A stretch of 64,000 nt of DNA from Flavobacteriaceae bacterium PS02334 (GCA_029959295.1 JASCOH010000010.1:1-64000); one strand, 5' to 3'; shown: positions 17,461 to 27,205, counted from the stretch's first letter. Made by a program: numbers and translations. Notes: a model not told the origin generated them from the letters alone.

Positions 17461-18024
17461 ATGAGTTCTAACATTGAGGTTACCAGAATCTGCGAGCACT
17501 GCAAAAAACAGTTCACGGCCAGGACGACGCGCACGCGATATTGCTCGCACATTTGCAACAGCAGGGGCTACAAAGCGCTGGCACGCAAGGGAAAGGTAGA
17601 AAAAAGCAATCAGGAAACGGTCCTGCTCCTGAACACGGACCTGGAAAAAATCAAGCCTCTGGAGTTTCTTAAAATCACCCAGGCGAGCCTTCTTTTCGGA
17701 ATCAGCAGGAGCACCATCTACAGGTTAGTTAACAGAGGGCAACTGGACATCGGCAAGTTCGGGAAGCGGACAGTTCTTCGAAGGTGCGACCTGGAGGCTT
17801 TCTTTGCCATTCCCGTACAGGAATTAAGCCTCAAGACCGGCCAGCAGTTTCCGGGATTTGACAACTGCTACACGATAACGGAAATCCAGCAGAAGTACAA
17901 TATTTCCTCGGGAGCGCTCTATCTGCTGATCCAGAGGCAGGGCATCGTCAAATATTCCGTCGGGAGGTTCACCTGCGTGGCCAAGCAGGACATCGATATA
18001 ATTTTTAATGCCGGGAGAAGATGA
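17461..18024 (+). CDS. Zinc-ribbon/helix-turn-helix protein, excisionase-like
   Basis: A 187-residue protein (195 if the upstream ATG at 17437 is used). An N-terminal cysteine cluster (CEHCKKQF, then RYCSHICNSRG) looks like a small zinc-binding finger. Two winged-helix units of the HTH_17/excisionase type follow: LKITQASLLFGISRSTIYRL with VNRGQLDIGKFGKRTVLR, and YTITEIQQKYNISSGALYLL. It overlaps the start of the integrase gene by four bases, so the two are coupled. This neighbour pair suggests control of excision or integration. GC content is visibly higher than in mnmE. Confidence 0.75.
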   Translation: MSSNIEVTRICEHCKKQFTARTTRTRYCSHICNSRGYKALARKGKVEKSNQETVLLLNTDLEKIKPLEFLKITQASLLFGISRSTIYRLVNRGQLDIGKFGKRTVLRRCDLEAFFAIPVQELSLKTGQQFPGFDNCYTITEIQQKYNISSGALYLLIQRQGIVKYSVGRFTCVAKQDIDIIFNAGRR

Positions 18025-19160
18025 AAAAAACGAATGTTACGCTTAGAAAAAGGACCCTGCCAAGCGGAAAGATCTCGCTGTATCTTGATTTCTTTCCTGC
18101 GGTCTACAATCCCAAAACTAGTGGTTTTTCCCGCAGGGAATATTTGGGATTGTATCTGTTTGCAAAGCCTAAGAACAGTACTGAAAAAGCAATCAATTCA
18201 GAAAACCTGCATAAGGCTGAAATTATCTGCTCCAATAGGTTCAACGAAATGAACAAACAGCAAATTTATACTGCATTCGAGCTGGAACGCATCCATCTAA
18301 AGGAGATTGGTGAAAAGTCATTTATTCAGTTTCTGAAGCAGGCCGCAGGAACCAAGGATGGAAACAACGCTGACATTTGGAAATATGCCATCATTCATTT
18401 TGAAAAGTTTTTAAGAAACGAGGATCTTTTGATGCAAGACATCGATTTGACGGTCATGGAAGATTTCAGGGAATATCTTCTCAAAGCGAGATGCCTGAGA
18501 AAAAAAGGCCGATTTTTGGCACAGAACACAGCGCTCTCCTACTTCAATAAGATCAAGGCGACCTTGAGAAAGGCCTACAAAAAAGGCTATCTCCAAAAAG
18601 ATGTCAACGCAGCAGTGGAAAACATCAAGGAACTGGAATCACAAAGAAATTTCCTGACCATGGAAGAAGCCAGGCGCCTTTATGATACCCCTTGCAAAAA
18701 AGAAACTGTGAGACGTGCCAGCTTTTTTTCCCTGCTGACTGGCATGCGCTACTCGGATATCGCAAAGCTGACATGGGACGAATTACAGCACAGTGGTGAA
18801 GGATATTATATAAGGTTCACTCAGCAGAAAACCGATAGGCCCGTAACCCTCCCAATCGCTGATGAGGCAGCGGAATTGCTTGGCACTAAAACCGCGTCGC
18901 AGGGTAAGATCTTCCATGACTTGAAAAAATGGGATGTAGACCGCCTGCTGCCAATATGGATAAGGGATGCAAACATTGACAAACATATTACTTTCCACTG
19001 TTTCCGCCATACATACGCCACCTTGCAGATGGCATCGGGCACTGATATCTTTACGGTATCTAAAATGCTGGGACACAAAAACATTAAGACCACCCAAATA
19101 TATACAAAAATTATCGATGAGAAAAAAAGGGAAACAACCAATAAAATTTCGTTTAAATAA
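18021..19160 (+). CDS. Tyrosine recombinase / site-specific integrase
   Basis: A 379-residue phage-type integrase. The N-terminal half contains the SAM-like core-binding domain (FIQFLKQAAGTKDGNNADIW onward). The catalytic half shows the residues in order: arginine in LLTGMRYSDIAKL, lysine in QQKTDRPVTLPI, HxxR in ITFHCFRHTYATL, and the second histidine with nucleophile tyrosine in MLGHKNIKTTQIYTKI. The set is complete, so the enzyme should be active. Position and partner suggest it mobilised the island that starts after mnmE. Confidence 0.92.
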   Translation: MKKTNVTLRKRTLPSGKISLYLDFFPAVYNPKTSGFSRREYLGLYLFAKPKNSTEKAINSENLHKAEIICSNRFNEMNKQQIYTAFELERIHLKEIGEKSFIQFLKQAAGTKDGNNADIWKYAIIHFEKFLRNEDLLMQDIDLTVMEDFREYLLKARCLRKKGRFLAQNTALSYFNKIKATLRKAYKKGYLQKDVNAAVENIKELESQRNFLTMEEARRLYDTPCKKETVRRASFFSLLTGMRYSDIAKLTWDELQHSGEGYYIRFTQQKTDRPVTLPIADEAAELLGTKTASQGKIFHDLKKWDVDRLLPIWIRDANIDKHITFHCFRHTYATLQMASGTDIFTVSKMLGHKNIKTTQIYTKIIDEKKRETTNKISFK

Positions 19161-19479
19161 TAAAATTCAGACAAGGGTTAAAAATGAATTATTTAAGGCA
19201 AAGGAGCAGAGAGATCCACATTGAAAATACTTCTGCAATAGACGTCTGCATTGACGGCTTTAAGGATTCGACTTCAAGCCCGATCCTCCATACAAAGGCA
19301 AATAGCCATTTGATTCCAATGGCTTTATTTTTTGTTTCGCTATTTCACAAAGTGCTAAGCTCAAAAGTTTAACCATTAAAACTTAATCAACAACTTTTAG
19401 AATAATTTCAAATAATCCGATCCGGTATTAACCTAAAACTACTAAATTAGCGAACTTTATTTTAAAATTAGACAAGATC
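19161..19479. other. Intergenic, no gene seen
   Basis: This AT-rich stretch contains only short open frames without coding character. I see no clear -7 box or terminator. Confidence 0.5.
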
Positions 19480-21402
19480 GTGAAAATTAAAATTATTTTC
19501 CTTGTAGTATCGTTTTATTCATCCATGATGAATGCTCAGAACGACTTGTGTGCCAACGCCACCACAGTAACCCCGGGATTGACCTGTGCTACAATTAGCG
19601 GAACTTTTAATGGAGCCTCTCTGGAGGCAAACCCTTCCACCTGCGCTCCAAGTGCCTCACAAGACGTGTGGTATAAGTTTACCGCTACAGATCCTACGAT
19701 GTATGTAGAAGTTTCTAACGCTACCAATATTGGTTTGGATGTCGCAATCGAACTGTATTCCGGGAGTTGCGGCGGAACTTTGGTCACCTGCGAAAACGAC
19801 GCGACTGCTGCCCAAGGATATGAAAGTTACTTTAATACCGACTTTGTAGTAGGGCAAACCTACTATGTTAGGGTTTTGAACGTTTCTCCAAACGCTTCTA
19901 TCCGCAGCTTTTCAATTTGTATAAGGAAATATCCTATACCAACCAACGATCTGTGCGCCAACGCTACAACCCTAACCCCCGGCGTGAGCTGCACAACCGC
20001 CAGCGGAACTTTTAGTGGAGCCTATTCAGACGGTGCTCTCTCCACCTGTGCCCCCGATGCCTCACAAGACGTGTGGTACAAATTCACTGCCACAGATCCT
20101 ACCATGTCTGTAGAAGTGTCCAATTCTATCAATATCGGTTTAAATGTTGCGGTGGAAATTTACTCCGGCAGTTGCGGCGGAACTCTGGTCACTTGCAGGA
20201 ACGACGCGACCTCTGCCCAGGGATATGAAAATTATTTCAACACCGACTTTGTAGTGGGTCAAACCTACTATGTAAGGGTATTGAATGCATCGCCTTCTAT
20301 CTCAACCCAGAACTTTTCAATCTGCTTGCGGAAACATCCTACGCCGTCGAATGATCTGTGTGCCAATGCCACGCCACTCACCCCAGGCGCAAGCTGCACC
20401 ACCGTCAGCGGTACATTTAGCGGCGCTTACTTTGACGGAAGTACTTCCCCTTGCGCCCCTGATGCCTCGCAAGACGTATGGTACAAATTTACTGCCACGG
20501 ATCCTACCATGTACGTAGAAGTGTCCAATTCCATCAATATCGGTTTAAATGTTGCCATGGAAATTTACGCAGGAAGTTGCGGAGGCACTTTGGTAACGTG
20601 CAAGAACGACGCGACTGCCGCCCAAGGATATGAAAGCTATTTCAATAACAACTTTGTCGTAGGTCAAACCTATTATGTAAGGGTTTTGAATGCATCCTCT
20701 TCCATATCAACCCAGAGCTTTTCAATATGTGTACAAAAATATCCCACACCATCAAACGATTTGTGTGCCAGCGCCACCTTGCTCACTCATAATTCCCAAT
20801 GCTTCGCAACTTCCGGAACATTTGCCGGTTCGTCTATTAGTTCGGCCTCACCCAACTGCGCGCCAGATGCTTCTCAGGATGTCTGGTACAAATTTGTGGC
20901 AAACAATAGCAATTTGACGATTTTGAGTTCCAATTCGATCAACATTGGCCTCGATTCGGGTCTGGAGCTGTTCGATACCGATTGCTCTGGTGTACCGATG
21001 GCATGCGTCAACCAGGGAGGGGCTTCGTCAGGAGGAGAATCCTATTCTTCTCCTAATTTCGTACCTGGGCGCACCTACTACGTGAGGGTTTTTAACGTTT
21101 CTTCCAATCTTTCAGTAAGAAATTTTTCAATTTGCGTTCAGGGAGCGGTCTTGGGTACCAATTCATTCGAAACAAGTTCAATAGCCATTGTGCCCAACCC
21201 GGTAAAGGACTTTTTTGAGCTTTTCAATCTCGACGCTGCTGTCAATTACAATTTTCAGATACTGAACATCCAAGGACAACTGATACACCAAGGAACGCTT
21301 GCCCATAACAGAATCGACACTGCTAACTTGAAGCAGGGTGTTTACTTTTTAAGACTTTCAGATGGAACTAGATTTAAAGTAACAAAGTTTGTTAAGGAAT
21401 AG
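19480..21402 (+). CDS. Secreted T9SS protein with four tandem 135-residue repeats
   Basis: A 640-residue exported protein. A signal peptide (MKIKIIFLVVSFYSSMMNAQ) is followed by four repeats that each start NDLCANA or NDLCASA, at residues 21, 156, 291 and 426, exactly 135 residues apart. Each has paired cysteines, the motif ASQDVWYKFTATDPTM (weaker in repeat 4), then SGSCGGTLVTC and GQTYYVRVLN. They resemble PPC-like beta-sandwich modules. The last 80 residues are a T9SS sorting domain (AIVPNPVKDFFELFN to LKQGVYFLRLSDGTRFKVTK). The binding target is unknown. It is the first cargo gene after the integrase. Confidence 0.88.
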   Translation: MKIKIIFLVVSFYSSMMNAQNDLCANATTVTPGLTCATISGTFNGASLEANPSTCAPSASQDVWYKFTATDPTMYVEVSNATNIGLDVAIELYSGSCGGTLVTCENDATAAQGYESYFNTDFVVGQTYYVRVLNVSPNASIRSFSICIRKYPIPTNDLCANATTLTPGVSCTTASGTFSGAYSDGALSTCAPDASQDVWYKFTATDPTMSVEVSNSINIGLNVAVEIYSGSCGGTLVTCRNDATSAQGYENYFNTDFVVGQTYYVRVLNASPSISTQNFSICLRKHPTPSNDLCANATPLTPGASCTTVSGTFSGAYFDGSTSPCAPDASQDVWYKFTATDPTMYVEVSNSINIGLNVAMEIYAGSCGGTLVTCKNDATAAQGYESYFNNNFVVGQTYYVRVLNASSSISTQSFSICVQKYPTPSNDLCASATLLTHNSQCFATSGTFAGSSISSASPNCAPDASQDVWYKFVANNSNLTILSSNSINIGLDSGLELFDTDCSGVPMACVNQGGASSGGESYSSPNFVPGRTYYVRVFNVSSNLSVRNFSICVQGAVLGTNSFETSSIAIVPNPVKDFFELFNLDAAVNYNFQILNIQGQLIHQGTLAHNRIDTANLKQGVYFLRLSDGTRFKVTKFVKE

Positions 21403-21445
21403 TGAAACTGGATTAGCACATGAAAGAATAATACGGCACAAACAA

Positions 21446-21500
21446 TTTTCAAGCGTTGGCTAAATGCCCGACTACAGCGTTGGGCATGGGCGCTTGAAAA
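21446..21500. other. Long imperfect hairpin in a gene-poor gap
   Basis: An outer stem TTTTCAAGCG (21446-21455) / CGCTTGAAAA (21491-21500) encloses an inner stem ATGCCCGAC (21464-21472) / GTTGGGCAT (21479-21487). There is no T run after it. The inner arm GTTGGGC fits the GTTRRRY box of integron recombination sites and the other arm differs by one base from RYYYAAC, but the spacing is not that of a normal attC. It could also be a decayed terminator or RNA. The surrounding gap 21403-22353 holds no convincing full gene. Confidence 0.45.
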
Positions 21501-21830
21501 CCGCTAAATGAAATACCCTGACAGAACTTTCAGCAGGGCTCATCGCCGAAGAATACTATCAGATGTATAATCAAGCCGGCGCTGCTTGGCATGCCTGAAA
21601 AGTCTCGCTTGATTCCTATGCCTGCAGTGATATCCTGATCAGGTTCAAAGCACTTAACAATAATGGAAACTATCAATTTCTTGATAACATAAGCGCAGGT
21701 ATGTTTTGACAAAAAATGCAACACGGATGTATTGCTAAACTCTGCTTTCCTATAGTTCCTTATTCCTGATGAGCAATTGGCGGTTTTCAGATTCTATTAA
21801 AATCAGGCCGGAACAAATCAATCGACCAAG

Positions 21831-22037
21831 TTGGAAATAGATTTAAGTTCTTTTGATCCCTGGCTTGATGCAAACGATCCCAAAAGCAAGCCTAAAAATT
21901 TTGAACCAAAAATTGTTACTCTTGCTTTTCTCAGACTGGCCCTAGAAAATGCCATATTATTAGGTTGGAATATTGAAGCTAAAATTAAGCTTGCGAAACT
22001 AAAATATACTGATGGTGTTTTTAAAGTTAGAGAATAA
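21831..22037 (+). CDS. Short hypothetical ORF, possibly a gene remnant
   Basis: An open frame of 68 codons starting with TTG; the frame is open upstream only from 21801. The translation is mixed charged and hydrophobic (FEPKIVTLAFLRLALENAIL, KLKYTDGVFKVRE at the end) and reads like a real protein tail. I know no family for it. It could be the C-terminal remnant of a deleted gene. Confidence 0.3.
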   Translation: MEIDLSSFDPWLDANDPKSKPKNFEPKIVTLAFLRLALENAILLGWNIEAKIKLAKLKYTDGVFKVRE

Positions 22038-22353
22038 TAAACATTGTAAAGAATCAAAAAAATCCAATCCGCAAAAGCTTCTGCTAATCACTGCAATTAT
22101 AATCTTATTGTGCTCCACTGCAGAAGATGCCTGGCCTGCTCAAGCCTTAAAACATTAAGGCAGTTTTCGCCCTAGATGCAGTTGGCAGGCGGTTAATTCC
22201 CTTCGAATAAAGAACGGCGCGCACTTTGCAAAGATGCAAAACATCCGCAGCCAGCATTGAGCGAAGTAGAATAAAACACAATCTAAGAGAAAAATGTGTA
22301 GAACTAAATTGTGAATTGTTGGAAAATTTAAAGAATACTTAAGCTTTAACTTT

Positions 22354-22818
22354 TTACAACGGACTAATTATAAAATTTTTTTTATCTGTGTTTCTATTTT
22401 TCCAATCAATCTCAAATATTTTTTGGATGAGTTTGCGGAGATCTTTATAATCGTTCGGCTTGCTTATAAAAGCATCAGCTCCGAGTAAGAAAGTGTCTGC
22501 TTGATCCTTTTCAGAAATTGAAGTAGAGTATATAGCAACAATTGGAATGTTTTTAAATTCTGGAACTTCCCGTAATTCTTTAAGCGCTTGCACCCCATTT
22601 TTCACCGGCATGTTTAAATCTAAAAAAACCAAATCTGGTACGTTCGATTTTTCCGCCATCATCCCTTCTACAAATTCCTGCCCGTTCATAAATATTCTCA
22701 AGTCAATTTTGTATGGAATTTCTTCGATTGCTTCCTTAAAAAATTCTCTATCATCTGCATCATCTTCAACTAAAACAACTTTAGTAACTCCAAATTTATC
22801 TAACATAAAATTATACAT
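22354..22818 (-). CDS. Single-domain response regulator (Rcp1/CheY-like)
   Basis: A 154-residue stand-alone receiver. Acidic pocket residues are in VLVEDDADDREFF, the phosphoryl acceptor aspartate is in LVFLDLNMPV (residue 67), the conserved serine/threonine in VAIYSTS, and the lysine in FISKPND. A second methionine at residue 6 could be the real start. It has no output domain, so it should work through a partner kinase or by protein binding. No kinase is adjacent. A decayed relative lies at 50388-50835, with the same ending style (DWKN...NF). Confidence 0.88.
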   Translation of the reverse strand: MYNFMLDKFGVTKVVLVEDDADDREFFKEAIEEIPYKIDLRIFMNGQEFVEGMMAEKSNVPDLVFLDLNMPVKNGVQALKELREVPEFKNIPIVAIYSTSISEKDQADTFLLGADAFISKPNDYKDLRKLIQKIFEIDWKNRNTDKKNFIISPL

Positions 22819-23125
22819 TATAGTTTGCCTAAAATAAAATGAAAATTAAATTAGTCAAATATAATAATAAATTTAATTTTTTGAAATTGTTGGATATTTT
22901 TGCTACACGGACATTTATAGACGGTCTAATTTGGAAAAGTGTAAAATTGTATCTACTTACCTTTGCTTAGGCATTTATATACTTGGACATACCAATCCTT
23001 TTTTAATCCTTTTCGTCTTTATTTCCATATAGATTATCATTAAAATCAGTCTAAATTTAGCTCATGATCCCATTTAAACTGATTTTTTATATTGGTACAT
23101 TTAAGTACTTGACCATCATTGGTTA
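22819..23125. other. Intergenic with an orphan promoter-like motif
   Basis: This AT-rich gap lies between two leftward genes. TACCTTTG at 22958-22965 matches the -7 box on the plus strand, but no rightward gene follows until 24568. A nearby TTG is 24 bases upstream, longer than usual. No other feature is seen. Confidence 0.3.
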
Positions 23126-23767
23126 TTATCTAAGTTTTATTTCTACAATTTCTCCATCTTTCCTAACCTCCAAAATTTTGGTCAAAAGCGTACTATTATG
23201 ATTGACATAATTTTGGCTGGTGTAGTAGTTGGTACGCCCGCCATAACTGTTGTAGCCGCTTCCCGCGTACTGCTGGTAGGTGCCGCTTTGCGTCCAGTTC
23301 AGAATCCCCTCAATATAGTATTTTCCGGGCTTCATTTCAGGAAAAGTAAATTCGCCACTGCTGTTTGTAATTGCTTCAAGCCTGTAGCTGACAGCTTCCT
23401 TAGACAGGAAAGCATATTTCAATTTCCTTGGCTTTTCCTTTTTCTTTAGGTCTAAAAATTCACCAAAGTAAGGGGTAACGGGATACAGGCTAATTTTTAT
23501 TCTATCGGCCAGAACCTTTTTGCCTGTTTTTATATTAAACCCGATGTTGTTGTTTGGCCTTATAAAAGCGACACCTTTTATCGTGCTTTTACCTTTCGCC
23601 AACGCTTCTTTCGCCACTGATGCCTTAAAAGCTGTTTTCGGGGTAAGGTAAATAGTGTCGTTTCTTTCCGGCTGTACATATTGCTGTGCAGATAATGTTA
23701 CCGGACAAAAATACGCAGCAACAATAAAACTGCCGTGCAGTGCTTTGCGGATCAGGTTATTTTTCAT
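23126..23767 (-). CDS. Exported protein with carboxypeptidase-regulatory-like domain
   Basis: A 213-residue protein with a signal peptide (ALHGSFIVAAYFCPVTLSA) and a prealbumin-like/CarboxypepD-regulatory beta-sandwich in the C-terminal part. The clearest sign is the block LEAITNSSGEFTFPEMKPGK followed by YYIEGILNW. A tyrosine/glycine-rich stretch (residues 160-190) precedes the end. Such domains occur in periplasmic and surface proteins as binding or structural modules. It lies next to a lipoprotein gene on the same strand and near the divergent TPR kinase. Confidence 0.7.
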   Translation of the reverse strand: MKNNLIRKALHGSFIVAAYFCPVTLSAQQYVQPERNDTIYLTPKTAFKASVAKEALAKGKSTIKGVAFIRPNNNIGFNIKTGKKVLADRIKISLYPVTPYFGEFLDLKKKEKPRKLKYAFLSKEAVSYRLEAITNSSGEFTFPEMKPGKYYIEGILNWTQSGTYQQYAGSGYNSYGGRTNYYTSQNYVNHNSTLLTKILEVRKDGEIVEIKLR

Positions 23768-23882
23768 AGTAGGTTATATTTTGAATTGCAGGACAAACCG
23801 CATAATTATTTGGATGTGTTGCAATTATTCCATACAGTCCTGGCCAAGCAGCTAGAGCTGTATGGATATAAATTTTTGCTGC

Positions 23883-24377
23883 TTAGTAAGTGTAGTCATG
23901 CGTGTAGTCGTTGTCGGAAGTGACCTGGACATTGTTTTCTTCTTTCACTACCTCGCCGTTAATCTCTGCTTTATAGCTAAAAGTGTAGCTCCTTTCCGCA
24001 GAGGTAAGGAACTGCATTCCCACACTTGCAACGCTAAGGGGTGTCACAGATTCTATAACATAGGTTTTCGTGCTTCCTGTAAATTCGTTTTCGCCCAGGC
24101 TTACAGCCCTTTCATTGGTTAATGTTGCGCCGTTTACTTTCCATACTGTATTTTCAGCGGGGTTAGATTGGGCACTGCCTACTGCTACAAAAGAGAGATA
24201 ATCACTATCTGCCGCACCGTTAACGGTAATGGTAAGCTTGACATTTTTTCCATTTGCCGGATTGGAAGTCCCGCCCCCGTCATCACCGCTACATGATGCA
24301 AATAAGCCTGCGGCAATCGTACATAGGATAAGCGCCATTTTTTTAATTCCTGATTTTGCTGTGATTGTGTTTTTCAT
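23883..24377 (-). CDS. Hypothetical lipoprotein
   Basis: A 164-residue protein with a lipoprotein signal (KKMALILCTIAAGLFASC) and, after the cysteine, SGDDGGG, which is the usual acidic export-to-surface signature in this phylum. The rest is beta-rich, predicted extracytoplasmic, and I recognise no family. It is 190 bp from the start of the divergent histidine kinase gene, so shared or linked control is possible. Confidence 0.7.
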   Translation of the reverse strand: MKNTITAKSGIKKMALILCTIAAGLFASCSGDDGGGTSNPANGKNVKLTITVNGAADSDYLSFVAVGSAQSNPAENTVWKVNGATLTNERAVSLGENEFTGSTKTYVIESVTPLSVASVGMQFLTSAERSYTFSYKAEINGEVVKEENNVQVTSDNDYTHDYTY

Positions 24378-24567
24378 GCTTTTTTAATTTTAATTGGTTT
24401 TCTTTTCTGTGCAATTTGATTTTGAAAAAGGTGTTGCCTGTTTATCAGATCAAAGGTCAAAATTTACTACCAACCGTTCAATACCTGTAATCAGGTAAAA
24501 ACACCTACCTGTTTCCGGGTATTTTTTTTCAGCAAAGGATATGGTACATTTAGGCAAATTTTAATAA

Positions 24568-26580
24568 ATGGCTAAAAATAGTAAACGTGGCATATTATTT
24601 TTTATAATCTTGCTTGCTCTTTTTGATGCTGCTGCGCAGCAGTTCCTGCCGATAAGCCAAAAAGCCTACGCTGACAGCCTCAGTGCGGTAGCGGGTTCAA
24701 AAGTTCCAGATAGCAGCAAGGCAGGTGCTTATTACCTGCTTTCAGACTATTGGCGCGCTACAGACAGCATTAAGAGCAAAAATTACCTTTCGCAGGCAAA
24801 GACCTATGCGAAAAATTATCCTTATTGGAAAGCAGCTTATGCTTTCTATGAGGGCCAGTACTACAGTACAAGGAATAAGGATAAGGCAGCCCGCCTTTTC
24901 AGATTGGCCCAAAAGCAGCTTGCCCTATTCAAGGGGAAGGATGCTTTACTGATGCAGGCGGCAGCATGGTACAATTATGCTATTGCCGTCAAAGACAGCA
25001 AAGGCTATCCCTATGTCATGGAGGTGCTCACCAGACACGCCATACCTTTGGCCAGGCAGTCGGGAAATGCTGAAAAACTGGCGCACTACTACTCCCAGTT
25101 CGGAACTATTCTAATGTACAATGCCCAGTTTGAACAAGCGGCAGTATATCATAAAAAGGCCATCGATCTGCTGCAAAAAGATGTACCGCGGTCTCCGGCC
25201 CTTCTTCTTGCGTACATTGCGGCAGCTAATAATTATATCTACGCTGACAGGAAAGGGCCTGCAAAGGAGATGCTGGATGCGGCAAAAAAAATACTCTCAT
25301 CATCTCCGGATTGTGTCAGCTATCCCCTATACTACCTGAGTGAGGCGCAGTATAACATTTACTTGGAAAATTTTACAGCTGCCATAAAAAGTGCAGGACA
25401 GGGTATTGTTCTTGCCAGGAGCCTTAACCAGCCGGATATTTTACAATTGCTATATTTCAGGAATTATGAATCGCTGCTGCACCTTAAGCAGTACAAGCAG
25501 GCAAAGAAGCAGCTTGAAGCTATTGCAGGCGAAGGCATCTTTACAGAAGATGTAAATAACCGCAAGACAATTTATGCCCAGCTTGCAGCCGTTAACGAAT
25601 TAATGGCTGATCAAGAGGAAGCCTACAAATGGCTGAAAAAATACAGTGCCCTAAGCGATAGCTTGTCGGGCATAAGGCTGAAGGAGACAGTAAGCACGCT
25701 GGAGGCAAAATATCAAAATTCTGAAAACCGAAATCAGATCGTACAATTAGAAGCTCAAAAAGTACAGCAGGATATAAAGGTCGCCGAGCAGAGAAATTAC
25801 GTGTTCGCACTAGCAGGCGCAAGCATGCTATTTTTTAGCATTGCACTATTCTCGTACTTCTACTACCGAAATAATAGAAAGCTGATCCTTCAAAAAGAGC
25901 TGAACCATAAACAGGAGATTGCCACGAGGCAGCAGGAAGAAAAGCTTAAGATTACCAGGGCGGTACTGGAAGGAGAGGAAAAAGAAAGGGAACGCATTGC
26001 GAAAGAACTCCACGATGGCCTGGGCGGAATGCTTGCCGGGGTAAAAATCAATTTATCGGGCTGGGCCTCCAAACATCTAGCACCCGGGCAAAGAGATGAT
26101 TTTAATAGTATCGTGCTGCAGCTAGACCGCTCCGTGAGTGAATTGCGCGGTGTAGCCCGAAATCTTATGCCCGAATCGCTGCTTAAATTTGGGCTTGAGA
26201 CCGCCTTGAAAGACCTTTGCGAATTTTTTATCAATGACCATCTTGATATTGATCTTCAAACCTACTCCATCCAAAAGGATCTTTCACTATCTGCGCAGCT
26301 TAATATATATAGGATTGTGCAGGAATTGCTCTCTAATGCAATCAGGCATTCTAATGCAACCGCTATTTTATTGCAGTGCTCGCAGGATGCGGCCGCATTT
26401 TATATTACTATTGAAGATAATGGCACGGGATTTAGGATGGACAGTCTAGCCAATTCGAAAGGCATGGGAATAAATAACATTCACAACAGGGCGGAGTACC
26501 TTGGCGGCAGGGTAGAAATTGAATCGGAAATAGGAGAAGGCACAACGGTTAACATCGAATTGAAATTAAATGGAAAATGA
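24568..26580 (+). CDS. TPR-containing sensor histidine kinase (HisKA_3 type)
   Basis: A 670-residue kinase. A signal peptide or anchor (ILFFIILLALFDAAA) leads into about 370 residues of TPR-like helical repeats in the periplasm. One membrane segment (FALAGASMLFFSIALFSYF, near residue 415) and a coiled coil follow. The HisKA_3 dimerisation motif ERERIAKELHDGLGGMLAG has phosphoacceptor His482. The ATPase domain shows ELLSNAIRHSNA, DNGTGFR and GMGINNIHNRAEYLGG. This is the common periplasmic-TPR/NarL-partner architecture of Bacteroidota. It overlaps the regulator gene by 11 bases. Confidence 0.92.
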   Translation: MAKNSKRGILFFIILLALFDAAAQQFLPISQKAYADSLSAVAGSKVPDSSKAGAYYLLSDYWRATDSIKSKNYLSQAKTYAKNYPYWKAAYAFYEGQYYSTRNKDKAARLFRLAQKQLALFKGKDALLMQAAAWYNYAIAVKDSKGYPYVMEVLTRHAIPLARQSGNAEKLAHYYSQFGTILMYNAQFEQAAVYHKKAIDLLQKDVPRSPALLLAYIAAANNYIYADRKGPAKEMLDAAKKILSSSPDCVSYPLYYLSEAQYNIYLENFTAAIKSAGQGIVLARSLNQPDILQLLYFRNYESLLHLKQYKQAKKQLEAIAGEGIFTEDVNNRKTIYAQLAAVNELMADQEEAYKWLKKYSALSDSLSGIRLKETVSTLEAKYQNSENRNQIVQLEAQKVQQDIKVAEQRNYVFALAGASMLFFSIALFSYFYYRNNRKLILQKELNHKQEIATRQQEEKLKITRAVLEGEEKERERIAKELHDGLGGMLAGVKINLSGWASKHLAPGQRDDFNSIVLQLDRSVSELRGVARNLMPESLLKFGLETALKDLCEFFINDHLDIDLQTYSIQKDLSLSAQLNIYRIVQELLSNAIRHSNATAILLQCSQDAAAFYITIEDNGTGFRMDSLANSKGMGINNIHNRAEYLGGRVEIESEIGEGTTVNIELKLNGK

Positions 26581-27205
26581 AACTATTACAATTGCAGTGG
26601 TTGATGACCACCCTATTGTTATCGAGGGCCTGAAACAATTGCTGTCCGGGGTCAATGGGCTGCATATTGCAGGATGTTTTGCTGACGGCAGCGGAATACT
26701 GTCCTTCATCAGGACCAATTATGTAGATGTGGTACTGCTGGACATTGCGCTACCTGACTGTAATGGCATTGAGCTATGCGGTGCCATCAAGACGGCATCC
26801 CCGTCAACATCAGTGCTTATGCTCAGTAACCGTTCAGAGCGCAGCATGGTAATGCAGTCGCTTCAAAATGGCGCAAGCGGGTATCTTTTAAAAAATGCGT
26901 CGCTTGAAGAGCTTTCAAACTGCATCAAGGAGGCCGCTACGGGAAATATCGTTTTTTGCCATGAAATCAAGATGATAATAGGCAAGCCGGGAGGCAGGGC
27001 TGAGCACAAAATCCCTAAACTTACCAAACGGGAAAGTGAAGTGCTAAAGATGATGGCGGACGGAAAGACAACACCCATCATCGCTAGGGAACTCTGCCTG
27101 AGCCCCCTGACTGTTGAAACACACCGAAAGAACATAATGCAGAAGTTCCAGGCTAAAAATGCAGCAGAATTAATCCTGCTGGCCGCCCAGCAACACATAC
27201 TCTGA
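26570..27205 (+). CDS. NarL/LuxR-family response regulator
   Basis: A 211-residue DNA-binding regulator, partner of the kinase that overlaps it. The receiver has acidic residues in AVVDDHP, the acceptor Asp58 in VVLLDIALPD, a serine in LMLSNRS in place of threonine, and the lysine in YLLKNAS. The C-terminal LuxR-type HTH is LTKRESEVLKMMADGKTTPI and VETHRKNIMQKFQ. Likely targets include neighbouring exported-protein genes, but this is inference. Confidence 0.92.
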   Translation: MENETITIAVVDDHPIVIEGLKQLLSGVNGLHIAGCFADGSGILSFIRTNYVDVVLLDIALPDCNGIELCGAIKTASPSTSVLMLSNRSERSMVMQSLQNGASGYLLKNASLEELSNCIKEAATGNIVFCHEIKMIIGKPGGRAEHKIPKLTKRESEVLKMMADGKTTPIIARELCLSPLTVETHRKNIMQKFQAKNAAELILLAAQQHIL

